The position numbers and the translations under genes are program-made. Below, in pieces: positions 7,450 through 15,972 of a DNA stretch of 64,000 nt. Origin of the DNA: Nocardioides sp. zg-DK7169 (GTDB lineage Bacteria; Actinomycetota; Actinomycetes; Propionibacteriales; Nocardioidaceae); NCBI RefSeq assembly GCF_013155365.1, contig NZ_JABJRA010000006.1:186001-250000 (forward strand), written 5' to 3'. The first letter of the stretch is position 1, and each line of letters opens with the position of its first letter. The notes under the pieces were generated by a model that saw only the letters and a program-made list of their open reading frames with translations, made no database searches and was not told where the DNA came from.

Positions 7450-9444
7450 GTGCCCACCACTGCCGAGCAGACCTCCGTCCGCGACGTCCTGGCGACGGCC
7501 GTGCGTGCGCTCGGCGGCGCCGAGCGCGAGGGCCAGGTGCAGATGGCCGAGGCCGTCGGGCGCGCCATGGAGGAGGAGCAGCACCTCCTGGTCCAGGCCG
7601 GCACCGGCACCGGCAAGTCGCTGGCCTACCTTGTGCCCAGCCTGCTGCACCGCGAGCGGGTCGTGGTCGCCACGGCCACCCTCGCGCTCCAGCACCAGCT
7701 GGTCGAGCGCGACATCCCGCGCCTGACCACCGCGCTGAAGGGCCAGCCCGGCGTCGACACGTCGTACGCCGTGCTCAAGGGCCGTTCCAACTACGCCTGC
7801 CTCCACCGCGTCCGTGAGGGTGTGCCGGACGACCAGGGCGCGCTGGTGCAGCTGCCCGAGGGCTCGATGGGCGCGAAGATCCTCGAGCTGCGGGCCTGGG
7901 CCGACAAGGAGGCCGAGGAGGGCGGCAGCGGCGAGCGCGACAACGCCCCGCGCCACACCGACAAGGAATGGCGCCAGGTCAGCGTCAGCCACCGCGAGTG
8001 CCTCGGCGCAGCCAAGTGCCCGTTCGGCCAGGAGTGCTTCGCCGAGCTGGCCAAGGAGAAGGCCCAGCAGTCCCACCTGATCATCACCAACCACTCGCTG
8101 CTGGCGATCGACGCCGTCGAGGGCGTCCCGATGATCCCCGACTACGACGTCGTGGTCATCGACGAGGCGCACGAGCTGACCCAGCGGGTCACCCAGGCGG
8201 CCACCGACGAGCTGTGGGCCGCGGAGGTGGAGCGCGCCGCGCGGCGCGCGCAGCGCTACGTCGACGGCAGCGAGGCCGACGACCTCTCCGATGCCGCGGA
8301 CGCCCTGCGCGCCGCGATGGGCGAGGCCCGTCCCGGCCGCCTCGAGCAGCTGCCTCTCGACCTCGGCGACGCGCTCGTCCTGGTCCGCGACAGCGCCCGC
8401 GCAGTCATCTCTGCCTTCCCCAAGGACAAGGACCGCGACGGCGAGGCCGACGCCGGCCGCACCCAGGCGCGCGGCACGGTCCAGGAGGTCTTCACCACCG
8501 CGGAGCGGATGGCCGCGCAGCTGGACTCCGACGTGCTGTGGATGACCGAGGGCTCCGAGCGGATGCCCCCGCGCCTGTGCGTCGCACCGCTGCAGGTGTG
8601 GGGCCAGATGCGCGACAAGCTGCTCAACGAGAAGACGGTCGTGTTCACCTCGGCCACCCTCATGCTCGGTGGCGACTTCAGCTCGGTGGCGACCAGCGTC
8701 GGTCTCAAGCCCTCCGAGCGCGTCATCGACGGGTCGCCGACCGCGGCCGCTCCGGGGGAGGGCCAGCCGTGGCGCGGCCTCGACGTCGGCTCGCCGTTCG
8801 ACTACGGCCAGCAGGGCATCCTCTACGTCGCGCGCCACCTCCCCCCGCCGGGACGCGACGGCCTCGTGCAGGCCCAGCTCGACGAGATCGTCGAGCTGAT
8901 CGACGCCGCCGACGGTCGTGCGCTCGGGCTGTTCTCCTCGCGCCGGGCCGCGGAGGCGGCCGCAGAGGAGGTCCGCAAGCGGCTACCGCACCTCACCACG
9001 CTCGCGCAGGGCGACGCGCAGCTGCCCGAGCTGGCCAAGCAGTTCGTCGCCGACCCGCACACCTGCCTGTTCGGCACCTTGACCCTGTGGCAGGGCCTCG
9101 ACGTCCCCGGTGAGACCTGCCAGCTCGTGCTCATCGACCGGATCCCGTTCCCGCGCCCGGACGACCCGCTGATGTCGGCGCGGCAGAAGGCGGCCGACAA
9201 GGCCGGCGGCAACGGCTTCATGCAGGTCGCGGCCACCCACGCGGCGCTGCTGATGGCGCAGGGGGCGGGTCGGCTGATCCGCACCACCTCGGACCGCGGG
9301 GTCGTCGCGGTGCTCGACCCGCGGCTGGCCACGGCGCGCTACGGCGGGTTCCTCAAGGCGAGCCTGCCCTCGATGTGGACGACGACCGACCCGGGCATCG
9401 TGCGTCAGGCGCTCACCCGGCTCGCGGGCAAGCCCACGACCTGA
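7450..9444 (+). CDS. dinG: ATP-dependent DNA helicase, DinG/XPD-like (Fe-S)
   Basis: A 664-residue superfamily 2 helicase. Walker A is AGTGTGKS near residue 52 and Walker B is VVVIDEAHE with DEAH at 238-241; the C-terminal half carries motifs IV-VI, including GQPWRGLD and a QGAGRLIRT arginine finger. Four cysteines at 117, 184, 190 and 196 have the spacing of the 4Fe-4S domain of the XPD/DinG family, so the cluster is predicted intact. These helicases unwind 5'-3' and act on R-loops and damaged forks. No LexA box is visible at its promoter, although lexA lies convergently next to it. Start GTG fits the leaderless -10 element at 7438. No N-terminal exonuclease domain is present. Confidence 0.92.
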   Translation: MPTTAEQTSVRDVLATAVRALGGAEREGQVQMAEAVGRAMEEEQHLLVQAGTGTGKSLAYLVPSLLHRERVVVATATLALQHQLVERDIPRLTTALKGQPGVDTSYAVLKGRSNYACLHRVREGVPDDQGALVQLPEGSMGAKILELRAWADKEAEEGGSGERDNAPRHTDKEWRQVSVSHRECLGAAKCPFGQECFAELAKEKAQQSHLIITNHSLLAIDAVEGVPMIPDYDVVVIDEAHELTQRVTQAATDELWAAEVERAARRAQRYVDGSEADDLSDAADALRAAMGEARPGRLEQLPLDLGDALVLVRDSARAVISAFPKDKDRDGEADAGRTQARGTVQEVFTTAERMAAQLDSDVLWMTEGSERMPPRLCVAPLQVWGQMRDKLLNEKTVVFTSATLMLGGDFSSVATSVGLKPSERVIDGSPTAAAPGEGQPWRGLDVGSPFDYGQQGILYVARHLPPPGRDGLVQAQLDEIVELIDAADGRALGLFSSRRAAEAAAEEVRKRLPHLTTLAQGDAQLPELAKQFVADPHTCLFGTLTLWQGLDVPGETCQLVLIDRIPFPRPDDPLMSARQKAADKAGGNGFMQVAATHAALLMAQGAGRLIRTTSDRGVVAVLDPRLATARYGGFLKASLPSMWTTTDPGIVRQALTRLAGKPTT

Positions 9445-9478
9445 GCCGGGCCGTGCCCCGGCCGCGCATCAGATGGTG

Positions 9479-9511
9479 CGGCACGGGGCGCGGGTCGCGC
9501 ACCCCGTGCCG
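9479..9511. terminator. Bidirectional hairpin terminator between the helicase gene and lexA
   Basis: CGGCACGGGG at 9479-9488 pairs perfectly with CCCCGTGCCG at 9502-9511, in the 74-bp gap between two convergent genes. There is no U-tract, as is usual in actinobacteria. Confidence 0.7.
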
Positions 9512-9518
9512 GGACGGC

Positions 9519-10241
9519 TCAGACGCGGCGCAGGACCGCGGTGACCTTGCCGAGGATCGAGGCGTGGGTGCCGTCGATCGGGTCGTAGGCGTCGTTGTGG
9601 GGGAGCAGCCAGACCTGGCCTCCCTTGCGCTGGAAGGTCTTCACGGTGGCCTCGCCGTCGATGAGGGCGGCCACCATGTCGCCGTTGTCGGCGGTGGACT
9701 GCTGACGGATCACCACGTAGTCGCCGTTGCAGATCGCGGCGTCGATCATCGAGTCACCGGCGACCTCGAGGAGGAAGAGCTGGCCGTCGCCGACGAGCTG
9801 GCGCGGCAGCGGGAAGATGTCCTCGACGCGCTCCTCGGCGAGGATCGGCCCACCGGCGGCGATGCGCCCGACGACGGGGACGTACGACGCGGCCGGCAGG
9901 CTGTCGCCGATGCCGGTCTCGTCGATCGAGGACTCCTCGCTGGAGGACATGGCCCGTCGCGCGGCCATCACCTCGGGGAGGAACACCTCCAGGGCGCGCG
10001 GGCGGTGCGGGTCGCGCTTGATGAAGCCCTTCTGCTCGAGGACCTTCAGCTGGTGGGCGACGCTCGAGGAGCTGGTCAGGCCGACGGCCTGGCCGATCTC
10101 GCGCATGCTCGGCGGGTAGCCGCGCTTCTCGATGCACTCGGTGATGTGGGTCAGGACCCGCACCTGACGCGGGGTGAGCCCGGTCGCGTCGGCAGGACCG
10201 TCGGGGAGCTCGGCGACCCCGTCGCTCTTCTTCTTGGCCAT
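9519..10241 (-). CDS. lexA: SOS transcriptional repressor LexA
   Basis: LexA (240 residues) represses the DNA-damage regulon and cleaves itself when stimulated by RecA filaments. The winged-helix domain covers residues 22-85 ([13 protein letters not shown], then the recognition helix [12 protein letters not shown]). The cleavage site is Ala129-Gly130 in GRIAAGGPI, and the catalytic dyad is Ser164 (GDSM) and Lys201 (EATVKTF). All are intact. The gene diverges from a LysM-protein gene across a 358-bp spacer with four LexA boxes, so it is almost certainly autoregulated. The ATG is preceded on its own strand by GGGAAGG. Nothing suggests a specialised paralogue. Confidence 0.98.
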   Translation of the reverse strand: MAKKKSDGVAELPDGPADATGLTPRQVRVLTHITECIEKRGYPPSMREIGQAVGLTSSSSVAHQLKVLEQKGFIKRDPHRPRALEVFLPEVMAARRAMSSSEESSIDETGIGDSLPAASYVPVVGRIAAGGPILAEERVEDIFPLPRQLVGDGQLFLLEVAGDSMIDAAICNGDYVVIRQQSTADNGDMVAALIDGEATVKTFQRKGGQVWLLPHNDAYDPIDGTHASILGKVTAVLRRV

Positions 10242-10351
10242 CTGTGCCTTCCCTCGGTGTGCTCGTCCGGGCTGTCCGCGCCCTCGGTGGGCCCGGGGGA
10301 GGCCCGGGGCCGGCGGCGTGTGCCCACGCTAGCGACTGGCACCCCCAGAGT

Positions 10352-10481
10352 TCAAACATCTGTTCGAAGAGGGCGTGTCGCAGCGGGATCGCCCCCCACT
10401 GGAGCCCCATCTCTCGAACATTTGTTCGCCAGGGTGCTTGCGAAGTTCGAACACCTGCTCTAACGTCGAGCATGTGTTCGA
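10352..10481. promoter_or_regulatory. Cluster of four LexA (SOS) boxes in the lexA/LysM spacer
   Basis: Measured against TCGAAC-N4-GTTCGA: box 1 at 10352-10367 (TCAAACATCTGTTCGA, one mismatch), box 2 at 10414-10429 (TCGAACATTTGTTCGC, one mismatch), box 3 at 10447-10462 (TCGAACACCTGCTCTA, two mismatches) and box 4 at 10466-10481 (TCGAGCATGTGTTCGA, one mismatch). Box 1 is nearest lexA and boxes 3-4 nearest the LysM gene. The spacer 10242-10599 holds no gene; the rest of it is unremarkable. Confidence 0.88.
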
Positions 10482-10599
10482 TCGAACCTCTGATCGAGCA
10501 GCTGATCCGGTCCCGGCTCGACGGGACTGTCGGTGGTGGCCGTTAGACATCTTCTTGACGCCACGACCGAGGCTGACCACCACTTCCCCAGGAGCCCCG

Positions 10600-10956
10600 A
10601 TGAGCACGCTGAACCCCACGACCTCCCTGTCCCAGCCGTCCGCGACCGCCGGTGCGGTGCGCGGGTCGCTGCGCCTGACCCGGCGTGGCCGTGTCGCGGT
10701 CTTCGTGCTCAGTGTGGCGATCCTGCTCGGCATCGGTTTCGCCCTGGCCGGCGGCTCGATGGCCACCGCCGAGAAGGGCGAGGCCGAGCCGACGGAGATC
10801 ATCACGGTCGGCACCGGGCAGACGCTGTGGGACATCGCCTCCGAGGTCGGCGACAGCGGCGACGTGCGCGACGCGATGCGCCACATCGAGAAGATCAATG
10901 CCCTCGACTCCACGATGCTCGTCGCCGGCCAGCGCCTCGCGGTGCCGATCGGCTGA
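10600..10956 (+). CDS. LysM-domain membrane protein, SOS-linked (Rv2719c/YneA-like position)
   Basis: A 118-residue protein with a cytoplasmic N-terminus of about 30 residues, one membrane segment at about 32-52, and a single LysM peptidoglycan-binding domain at about 70-118 (TVGTGQTLWDIASEVGD through AGQRLAVPIG). LysM domains bind the GlcNAc-containing glycan of the wall. Genes of this layout beside lexA include Mycobacterium Rv2719c (ChiZ) and Bacillus yneA, whose products act in damage-induced arrest of division; that role is inferred here from position and architecture. ATG 10600 has AGGAG at the right distance. The four LexA boxes upstream predict SOS induction. A perfect hairpin follows the stop codon. 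Confidence 0.88.
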   Translation: MSTLNPTTSLSQPSATAGAVRGSLRLTRRGRVAVFVLSVAILLGIGFALAGGSMATAEKGEAEPTEIITVGTGQTLWDIASEVGDSGDVRDAMRHIEKINALDSTMLVAGQRLAVPIG

Positions 10957-11012
10957 GCGGGCGCTCAGACATCACCGGTCGCCTCGACCCCGATCGGTGA
11001 GCAGGGGAAGCC

Positions 11013-11042
11013 AGGGGGCGGGACCATCAGGTCCCGCCCCCT
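11013..11042. terminator. Bidirectional hairpin terminator
   Basis: A perfect 13-bp stem, AGGGGGCGGGACC with GGTCCCGCCCCCT, and an ATCA loop lie between the LysM gene and the convergent membrane-protein gene. Confidence 0.85.
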
Positions 11043-11074
11043 GTCGCGTCCCTGGTCGCGTCAGGGTCGTCGGG

Positions 11075-11461
11075 TCAGCGGGCGGCGCGCCGCCCGCCCG
11101 GCGTGACGGGGGCGGAGGCGGCGATCGTCGGCTCGGGGGAGTCCGGGGTGGTCGGCGCGGAGGTGATGCCGAGCTCGCGCAGCAGGCGCGCGATGAGCAT
11201 CAGCCCGACGAACAGGCAGGCGACCGCGCCGGTCGAGGCCAGTGCGAGGAACCACCAGCCCTGGGAGTCGCCGCCGCGGGCGCTGGCGCCGAAGTCGATC
11301 GCGGCGAACACCAGGTAGCCCCACGCGACCACTGCGAGGGTGACGCCGCCGGCCAGGCCGAGCAGGCGTGGCTGCACCGTCGGCGTCCTCTTCGTCCCCC
11401 GCCTGGAACCCGCCCGCTTGCCCTTGCTCGCCACGGCGTCATTGTTGCCGATCGGCGCCAC
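11075..11461 (-). CDS. Hypothetical two-TM membrane protein
   Basis: I do not recognise a family. The 128-residue product has a basic N-terminus (KGKRAGSRRGTKR), two hydrophobic segments at about residues 33-55 and 68-92, and a proline- and threonine-rich tail. The loop between the segments contains ARGGDSQGWW. The GTG at 11461 opens the longest frame. An in-frame GTG at 11434, giving a protein that begins ASKGKRAG, is equally likely, because no ribosome-binding site favours either. The gene sits between the LysM gene and nrdR on the opposite strand. Coding potential is supported by GC bias at third positions and by the flanking terminator. Confidence 0.6.
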   Translation of the reverse strand: MAPIGNNDAVASKGKRAGSRRGTKRTPTVQPRLLGLAGGVTLAVVAWGYLVFAAIDFGASARGGDSQGWWFLALASTGAVACLFVGLMLIARLLRELGITSAPTTPDSPEPTIAASAPVTPGGRRAAR

Positions 11462-11594
11462 GTCCGGGCGGCGACCCGCGCGTTCGGTGCCGTGCGTGTG
11501 GGCCGCCTCTCGGTCCGAGCGTCGCGGCTCGCAGGCCGCTGACCTGCACAGACGAGGCGGTCCGTACCGGAGGAGGGATTTGCTCTGCGCGGGC

Positions 11595-11623
11595 TTGCAG
11601 ACGATCCGCCGCGCGCGTACGGT
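11595..11623 (+). promoter_or_regulatory. Candidate nrdR-nrdJ promoter (TTGCAG, 17 bp, TACGGT)
   Basis: TTGCAG at 11595-11600 and TACGGT at 11618-11623 are 17 bp apart, directly upstream of the first NrdR box. The spacer 11462-11792 holds no gene; besides this promoter and the two NrdR boxes it contains an AT-richer leader of about 120 bp. Confidence 0.45.
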
Positions 11624-11625
11624 TA

Positions 11626-11672
11626 CCCCTACATCTAGTACTTACAGCGCTGTAGTTATCCACATCTAGTGC
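11626..11672 (+). promoter_or_regulatory. Tandem NrdR boxes, 31 bp centre to centre
   Basis: Box 1 at 11626-11641 (core CTACATCTAG) and box 2 at 11657-11672 (core CCACATCTAG) match the NrdR consensus acaCwAtATaTwGtgt at all (box 1) or all but one (box 2) of the central fixed positions. The 31-bp offset is three helical turns, the spacing known for tandem NrdR sites. They lie just downstream of the candidate promoter and would block it. Confidence 0.8.
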
Positions 11673-11792
11673 ACAGCTCGGCGGCTCAAGACTCACAGAT
11701 GTGAGCGAGTTCTACACAGAAGACCCCCCGTTATCCACACCCTGAGGCTCCTTCGCCCCGGGCGTTTGTGGCGCGCCTGAGAGGAGCCCCGG

Positions 11793-12269
11793 ATGCACTG
11801 TCCCTACTGCCGGAACACCGACACTCGGGTCATCGACTCCCGGGTCGCGGACGACGGCGGCTCGATCCGGCGCCGGCGGACCTGTGGGTCCTGCGCCAAG
11901 CGCTTCTCGACCGTCGAGCTCATGCAGCTCATGGTCCTCAAGCGCTCCGGCGCGAGCGAGCCGTTCACGCGGGACAAGGCGGTCTCGGGCGTGCGCAAGG
12001 CGTGCAAGGGCCGTCCGGTGAGCGAGGACCAGCTCGCGTGCCTGGGTCAGGCGGTGGAGGACGCCCTGCGTCTCGCCGGTCAGGCGGAGATCCCGGCCCA
12101 CGAGGTGGGCCTGGCCATCCTCGGTCCGCTGCGCGAGCTCGACGAGGTGGCCTACCTCCGCTTCGCCAGCGTCTATCGCGCCTTCGAGTCGGCGGACGAC
12201 TTCGCCGCCGAGATCGCCACGCTCCGCGCCGAGCGGAGCCCCGGTCAGCCCACCGCCACGACGGGCTGA
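11793..12269 (+). CDS. nrdR: Transcriptional repressor NrdR
   Basis: NrdR (158 residues) senses ATP/dATP and represses ribonucleotide reductase genes. The N-terminal zinc ribbon is complete (Cys3, Cys6, Cys31, Cys34; start [11 protein letters not shown]), and an ATP-cone follows at about residues 49-139, with [15 protein letters not shown] at its start. The length is typical. GAGGAG stands upstream of the ATG. The gene is first in an operon with nrdJ and has paired NrdR boxes at its promoter, so it should repress itself and nrdJ. The lexA / LysM / nrdR order is the same as Rv2720-Rv2719c-Rv2718c in Mycobacterium tuberculosis. Confidence 0.97.
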   Translation: MHCPYCRNTDTRVIDSRVADDGGSIRRRRTCGSCAKRFSTVELMQLMVLKRSGASEPFTRDKAVSGVRKACKGRPVSEDQLACLGQAVEDALRLAGQAEIPAHEVGLAILGPLRELDEVAYLRFASVYRAFESADDFAAEIATLRAERSPGQPTATTG

Positions 12270-12446
12270 CCCCACGAACAGCCCGGTGCGTAGTGGGGAA
12301 GCTGCGCACCGGGCCTTCCACCAGCTTCCTCCACCACTTGTCGGTGCTCGGAGAGACCATCGACAGTGAGAGCACCGACCGGAGCACCACCGAGCATGAG
12401 CACCACAGCCAGCAACACCAGCCACGACGCATCAGAGGAGACGGGC

Positions 12447-15287
12447 ATGACGGAGACGGTCACCAGCGCAACCAGGGGGCGCAAGGCCGCGAAGAAGGGC
12501 CTGAAGGTCGAGCGGGTGTTCAGCACCGCGGGCGTGCACCCCTACGACGAGATCAACTGGGAGCGTCGCGACGTCGTCCAGACCAACTGGCGCACCGGCG
12601 AGACCGTCTTCGAGCAGCGCGACGTGGAGTTCCCCGACTTCTGGTCGGTCAACGCCTCGACGATCGTGACCACCAAGTACTTCCGTGGCGCCGTCGGCAC
12701 CGACTCCCGCGAGACCGGCCTCAAGCAGCTCATCGACCGCGTGGTGCACACCTACACCAAGGCGGGCCTCGAGCACGGCTACTTCGCCAGCGCCGCGGAC
12801 GCCGAGGTCTTCGAGCACGAGCTCACCTGGCTGCTCGTGCACCAGTACTTCTCCTTCAACAGCCCCGTCTGGTTCAACGTCGGCACCGAGTCGCCCCAGC
12901 AGGTCTCCGCCTGCTTCATCCTCTCGGTCGACGACTCGATGGACTCGATCCTGAACTGGTACAAGGAGGAGGGCTTCATCTTCAAGGGCGGCTCCGGCGC
13001 CGGCCTGAACATCTCCCGCATCCGCTCCTCCAAGGAGCTGCTGCGCTCCTCCGGCGGCACCGCCTCCGGCCCGGTCTCCTTCATGCGCGGTGCCGACGCC
13101 TCGGCCGGCACGATCAAGTCCGGTGGTGCCACCCGTCGCGCCGCCAAGATGGTCGTGCTCGACGTGGACCACCCCGACATCGAGGAGTTCGTCGAGACCA
13201 AGGCGCGCGAGGAGGACAAGATCCGCGCGCTGCGCGACGCCGGGTTCGACATGGACCTCGGTGGCAAGGACATCACCTCGGTCCAGTACCAGAACGCCAA
13301 CAACTCCGTCCGCGTCTCCGACGAGTTCATGCGCGCCGTGGAGGAGGGCACCGACTTCGGTCTGCGCTCGCGCACCACCGGAGAGATCATCGAGCGCGTC
13401 GACGCCCGCGAGCTGTTCCGCAAGATCTCCAAGGCCGCGTGGGAGTGCGCCGACCCGGGTCTGCAGTACGACGACACGATCAACGACTGGCACACCAACC
13501 CCGAGACCGGCCGCATCACCGCGTCCAACCCGTGCTCGGAGTACATGTCGCTGGACAACTCCTCGTGCAACCTCGCCTCGCTGAACCTGCTCAAGTTCCT
13601 CAAGGACGACGACACGTTCGACGGCGAGCTCTTCGCGAAGGCCGTGGAGTTCATCATCACCGCGATGGACATCTCCATCTGCTTCGCGGACTTCCCGACC
13701 GAGTCGATCGGCGAGACCACCCGTGACTACCGCCAGCTCGGCATCGGCTACGCCAACCTCGGCGCGCTGCTGATGGCGATGGGCCTGGGCTACGACTCCG
13801 ACGGTGGCCGCGCGATGGCCGCGACCATCACCTCGCTGATGACCGGCACCTCCTACAAGCGCTCCGCCGAGCTGGCCGCGATCGTCGGCCCGTACGCCGG
13901 CTACGCCCGCAACGCCGACGCGCACAAGCGGGTCATGCGCAAGCACCAGGCCGCCAACGACACCGTGCGCCCGCTGCACGTCGCCGACGAGCAGGTCCAC
14001 AAGCTCGCCACCCAGGCCTGGGCCGACGTGATCGCGCTCGGCGAGACCAACGGCTTCCGCAACGCGCAGGCCTCGGTGCTCGCGCCCACCGGCACCATCG
14101 GCTTCATGATGGACTGCGACACCACCGGCATCGAGCCGGACTTCTCGCTGGTCAAGTTCAAGAAGCTCGTCGGTGGCGGCTCGATGCAGATCGTCAACCA
14201 GACGGTGCCGCGCGCGCTGAAGAAGCTCGGCTACCAGCCCGAGCAGATCGAGGCGATCGTCGAGTACATCGCCGAGCACGGCCACGTCATCGACGCCCCC
14301 GGCCTGAAGACCGAGCACTACGAGGTCTTCGACTGCGCCATGGGCGCCCGCTCGCTCAAGGCCATGGGCCACGTGCGGATGATGGCCGCGGCGCAGCCGT
14401 TCCTGTCCGGCGCGATCTCCAAGACGGTCAACCTGCCGGAGACGGCGACCGTGGAGGAGATCGAGGACGTCTACATGCAGTCCTGGAAGCTCGGCCTCAA
14501 GGCCACCGCGATCTACCGCGACAACTGCAAGGTCGGCCAGCCGCTCTCCGGCGGCAAGGGCGACAACAAGGGCACCGAGGCGAAGCCGGCCGAGGTGGAG
14601 ACCAAGGTCGTCGAGAAGGTCGTCTACGCCCCGACCCGCAAGCGCCTGCCGAAGTCGCGCGTCTCGCGCACCACGTCGTTCACCGTCGGCGGTGCCGAGG
14701 GGTACATGACCTCCGGCGCCCACGACGACGGCGAGCTCGGCGAGGTCTTCCTCAAGCTGGGCAAGCAGGGCTCGACCCTGTCCGGCGTGATGGACGCGTT
14801 CTCGATCGCGGTCTCGATCGGCCTGCAGTACGGCGTCCCGCTGGAGACCTACGTCTCGAAGTTCACCAACCTGCGCTTCGAGCCTGCCGGCCTCACCGAC
14901 GACCCGGACGTGCGGATGTCGCAGTCGATCATGGACTACATCTTCCGTCGCCTGGCCCTGGACTACCTGCCTTTCGAGCAGCGCGCGGCGCTGGGCATCT
15001 ACTCCGCCGACGAGCGTCAGCGCCACCTCGAGACCGGCTCGTATGAGTCGGTCGAGGAGACCGGCGCCGCCGCCGAGCTCATCGAGGACGCGCCCGCCGC
15101 GACCACCCCGGTCGTTCCCGTGGCGAAGCCGGCCCCGGCCGACGCCCACACCTCGGCCGAGCTCATGGAGAAGATCACCGGCTCCGCGGTCGACTCCCCG
15201 CTCTGCTTCACCTGCGGCACCAAGATGCGCCCCGCCGGCTCCTGCCACGTGTGCGAGGGCTGCGGCAGCACCTCGGGCTGCAGCTGA
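12447..15287 (+). CDS. nrdJ: Vitamin B12-dependent (class II) ribonucleotide reductase
   Basis: NrdJ (946 residues) reduces ribonucleotides to deoxyribonucleotides using adenosylcobalamin, with or without oxygen. The catalytic barrel includes NPCSEYMSLDNSSCNLASLN, with the radical-relay cysteine at 363, and FSFNSPVWFNVG near the N-terminal part of the barrel. After about residue 730 come the TSCPD domain and a Cys-rich tail, CFTCGTKMRPAGSC followed by CEGCGSTSGCS, which carries the redox cysteines. ATG 12447 was chosen because GAGGAG stands seven bases upstream and the family start KGLKVERVFSTAG follows closely; ATG 12396 and GTG 12366 are in frame but poorer. It is co-transcribed with nrdR. 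No other ribonucleotide reductase lies in the window. Confidence 0.97.
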   Translation: MTETVTSATRGRKAAKKGLKVERVFSTAGVHPYDEINWERRDVVQTNWRTGETVFEQRDVEFPDFWSVNASTIVTTKYFRGAVGTDSRETGLKQLIDRVVHTYTKAGLEHGYFASAADAEVFEHELTWLLVHQYFSFNSPVWFNVGTESPQQVSACFILSVDDSMDSILNWYKEEGFIFKGGSGAGLNISRIRSSKELLRSSGGTASGPVSFMRGADASAGTIKSGGATRRAAKMVVLDVDHPDIEEFVETKAREEDKIRALRDAGFDMDLGGKDITSVQYQNANNSVRVSDEFMRAVEEGTDFGLRSRTTGEIIERVDARELFRKISKAAWECADPGLQYDDTINDWHTNPETGRITASNPCSEYMSLDNSSCNLASLNLLKFLKDDDTFDGELFAKAVEFIITAMDISICFADFPTESIGETTRDYRQLGIGYANLGALLMAMGLGYDSDGGRAMAATITSLMTGTSYKRSAELAAIVGPYAGYARNADAHKRVMRKHQAANDTVRPLHVADEQVHKLATQAWADVIALGETNGFRNAQASVLAPTGTIGFMMDCDTTGIEPDFSLVKFKKLVGGGSMQIVNQTVPRALKKLGYQPEQIEAIVEYIAEHGHVIDAPGLKTEHYEVFDCAMGARSLKAMGHVRMMAAAQPFLSGAISKTVNLPETATVEEIEDVYMQSWKLGLKATAIYRDNCKVGQPLSGGKGDNKGTEAKPAEVETKVVEKVVYAPTRKRLPKSRVSRTTSFTVGGAEGYMTSGAHDDGELGEVFLKLGKQGSTLSGVMDAFSIAVSIGLQYGVPLETYVSKFTNLRFEPAGLTDDPDVRMSQSIMDYIFRRLALDYLPFEQRAALGIYSADERQRHLETGSYESVEETGAAAELIEDAPAATTPVVPVAKPAPADAHTSAELMEKITGSAVDSPLCFTCGTKMRPAGSCHVCEGCGSTSGCS

Positions 15288-15314
15288 GGTAGCCAGCCCA
15301 CGATCGACACGCGG

Positions 15315-15351
15315 CGAACCCGGCCCCTCCGTGTGGGGGGGGTCGGGTTCG
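15315..15351 (+). terminator. Hairpin terminator after nrdJ
   Basis: CGAACCCGGCCCC at 15315-15327 pairs with GGGGTCGGGTTCG ending at 15351, with one G-U pair, 28 bases after the nrdJ stop codon. Confidence 0.85.
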
Positions 15352-15378
15352 TTGCACGTTGTACGGGAGACTGTCGAC

Positions 15379-15900
15379 GTGGGCCTGACCGTGCATGTCC
15401 CCGCTTGGCGCCTCGAGGAAGACGGCGCCGTCATCGTCGTGGGTGACCAGTTCGGTGCGTGGCTGGAGTTCCGCGAGAGCAGTCGAGGGGACCAGGCTCC
15501 CGATCAGCACCACCGGCTGACCGGTCTCGCCCGGGCCATTCCTCCGTGGGCCGGAGCGGAGGGTGGCAGGCATCCGACGATCATCGACGCGGACGGCGCA
15601 AGCATCTACTGGGATGCGCCCCAGTCGGTCACCGGCCCCGTCGACCTCCTCGGCGTCGTCTCGGCGAACAACGTCGATGTCCCTGACGGCTTTCCGACGA
15701 CGGAAGGCCTGGTGACGCGGGTCCGCATGGAGTGGCAGGAGTGCCGACCCGGTGACGACACTGCCTGGTACCCCGTCCCGGGCACGGCCCGCTACGAGGA
15801 CCTTCAGTCGAGCTACCTGCCGCACGCTGGGTCCCTCGACCCAGCGACGCGCGCCGTGTGGACGGGCGTTCTCGTGGACCTCGAGGTGACGAGCGGATAG
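15379..15900 (+). CDS. Hypothetical protein, possibly DUF6578-like
   Basis: A 173-residue protein without signal peptide or membrane segment. The N-terminal block LTVHVPAWRLEEDGAVIVVGD followed by FGAWLEFRE recalls the DUF6578 proteins of Streptomyces (a small beta-rich fold that begins with a similar strand and a VGD turn), but the match is from memory and weak. No catalytic motif is evident. GTG 15379 was chosen because GGGAG lies nine bases upstream and because the frame before it runs through the nrdJ terminator. Codon use and GC (about 67%) are slightly below the neighbours. It stands alone between nrdJ and the DUF222-HNH gene. Confidence 0.55.
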   Translation: MGLTVHVPAWRLEEDGAVIVVGDQFGAWLEFRESSRGDQAPDQHHRLTGLARAIPPWAGAEGGRHPTIIDADGASIYWDAPQSVTGPVDLLGVVSANNVDVPDGFPTTEGLVTRVRMEWQECRPGDDTAWYPVPGTARYEDLQSSYLPHAGSLDPATRAVWTGVLVDLEVTSG

Positions 15901-15972
15901 TCGTCGTCACCATCCGGATGGTCGCAGCTCGGGCGCCTTTATCCACAGATTCAGACTTTACCTTCTTGGCTA

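Noticed and set aside
11640..11792. Cobalamin riboswitch before the B12-dependent reductase operon
   Set aside because: The leader is too short after the NrdR boxes and shows no B12-box-like segment. Regulation by NrdR is enough to explain the spacer.
12432..15434. Long open frame of about 1000 codons opposite nrdJ
   Set aside because: The nrdJ frame shows every expected family motif. The opposite frame is open only because of third-position GC bias and has Val/Gly/Arg-rich low-complexity sequence.
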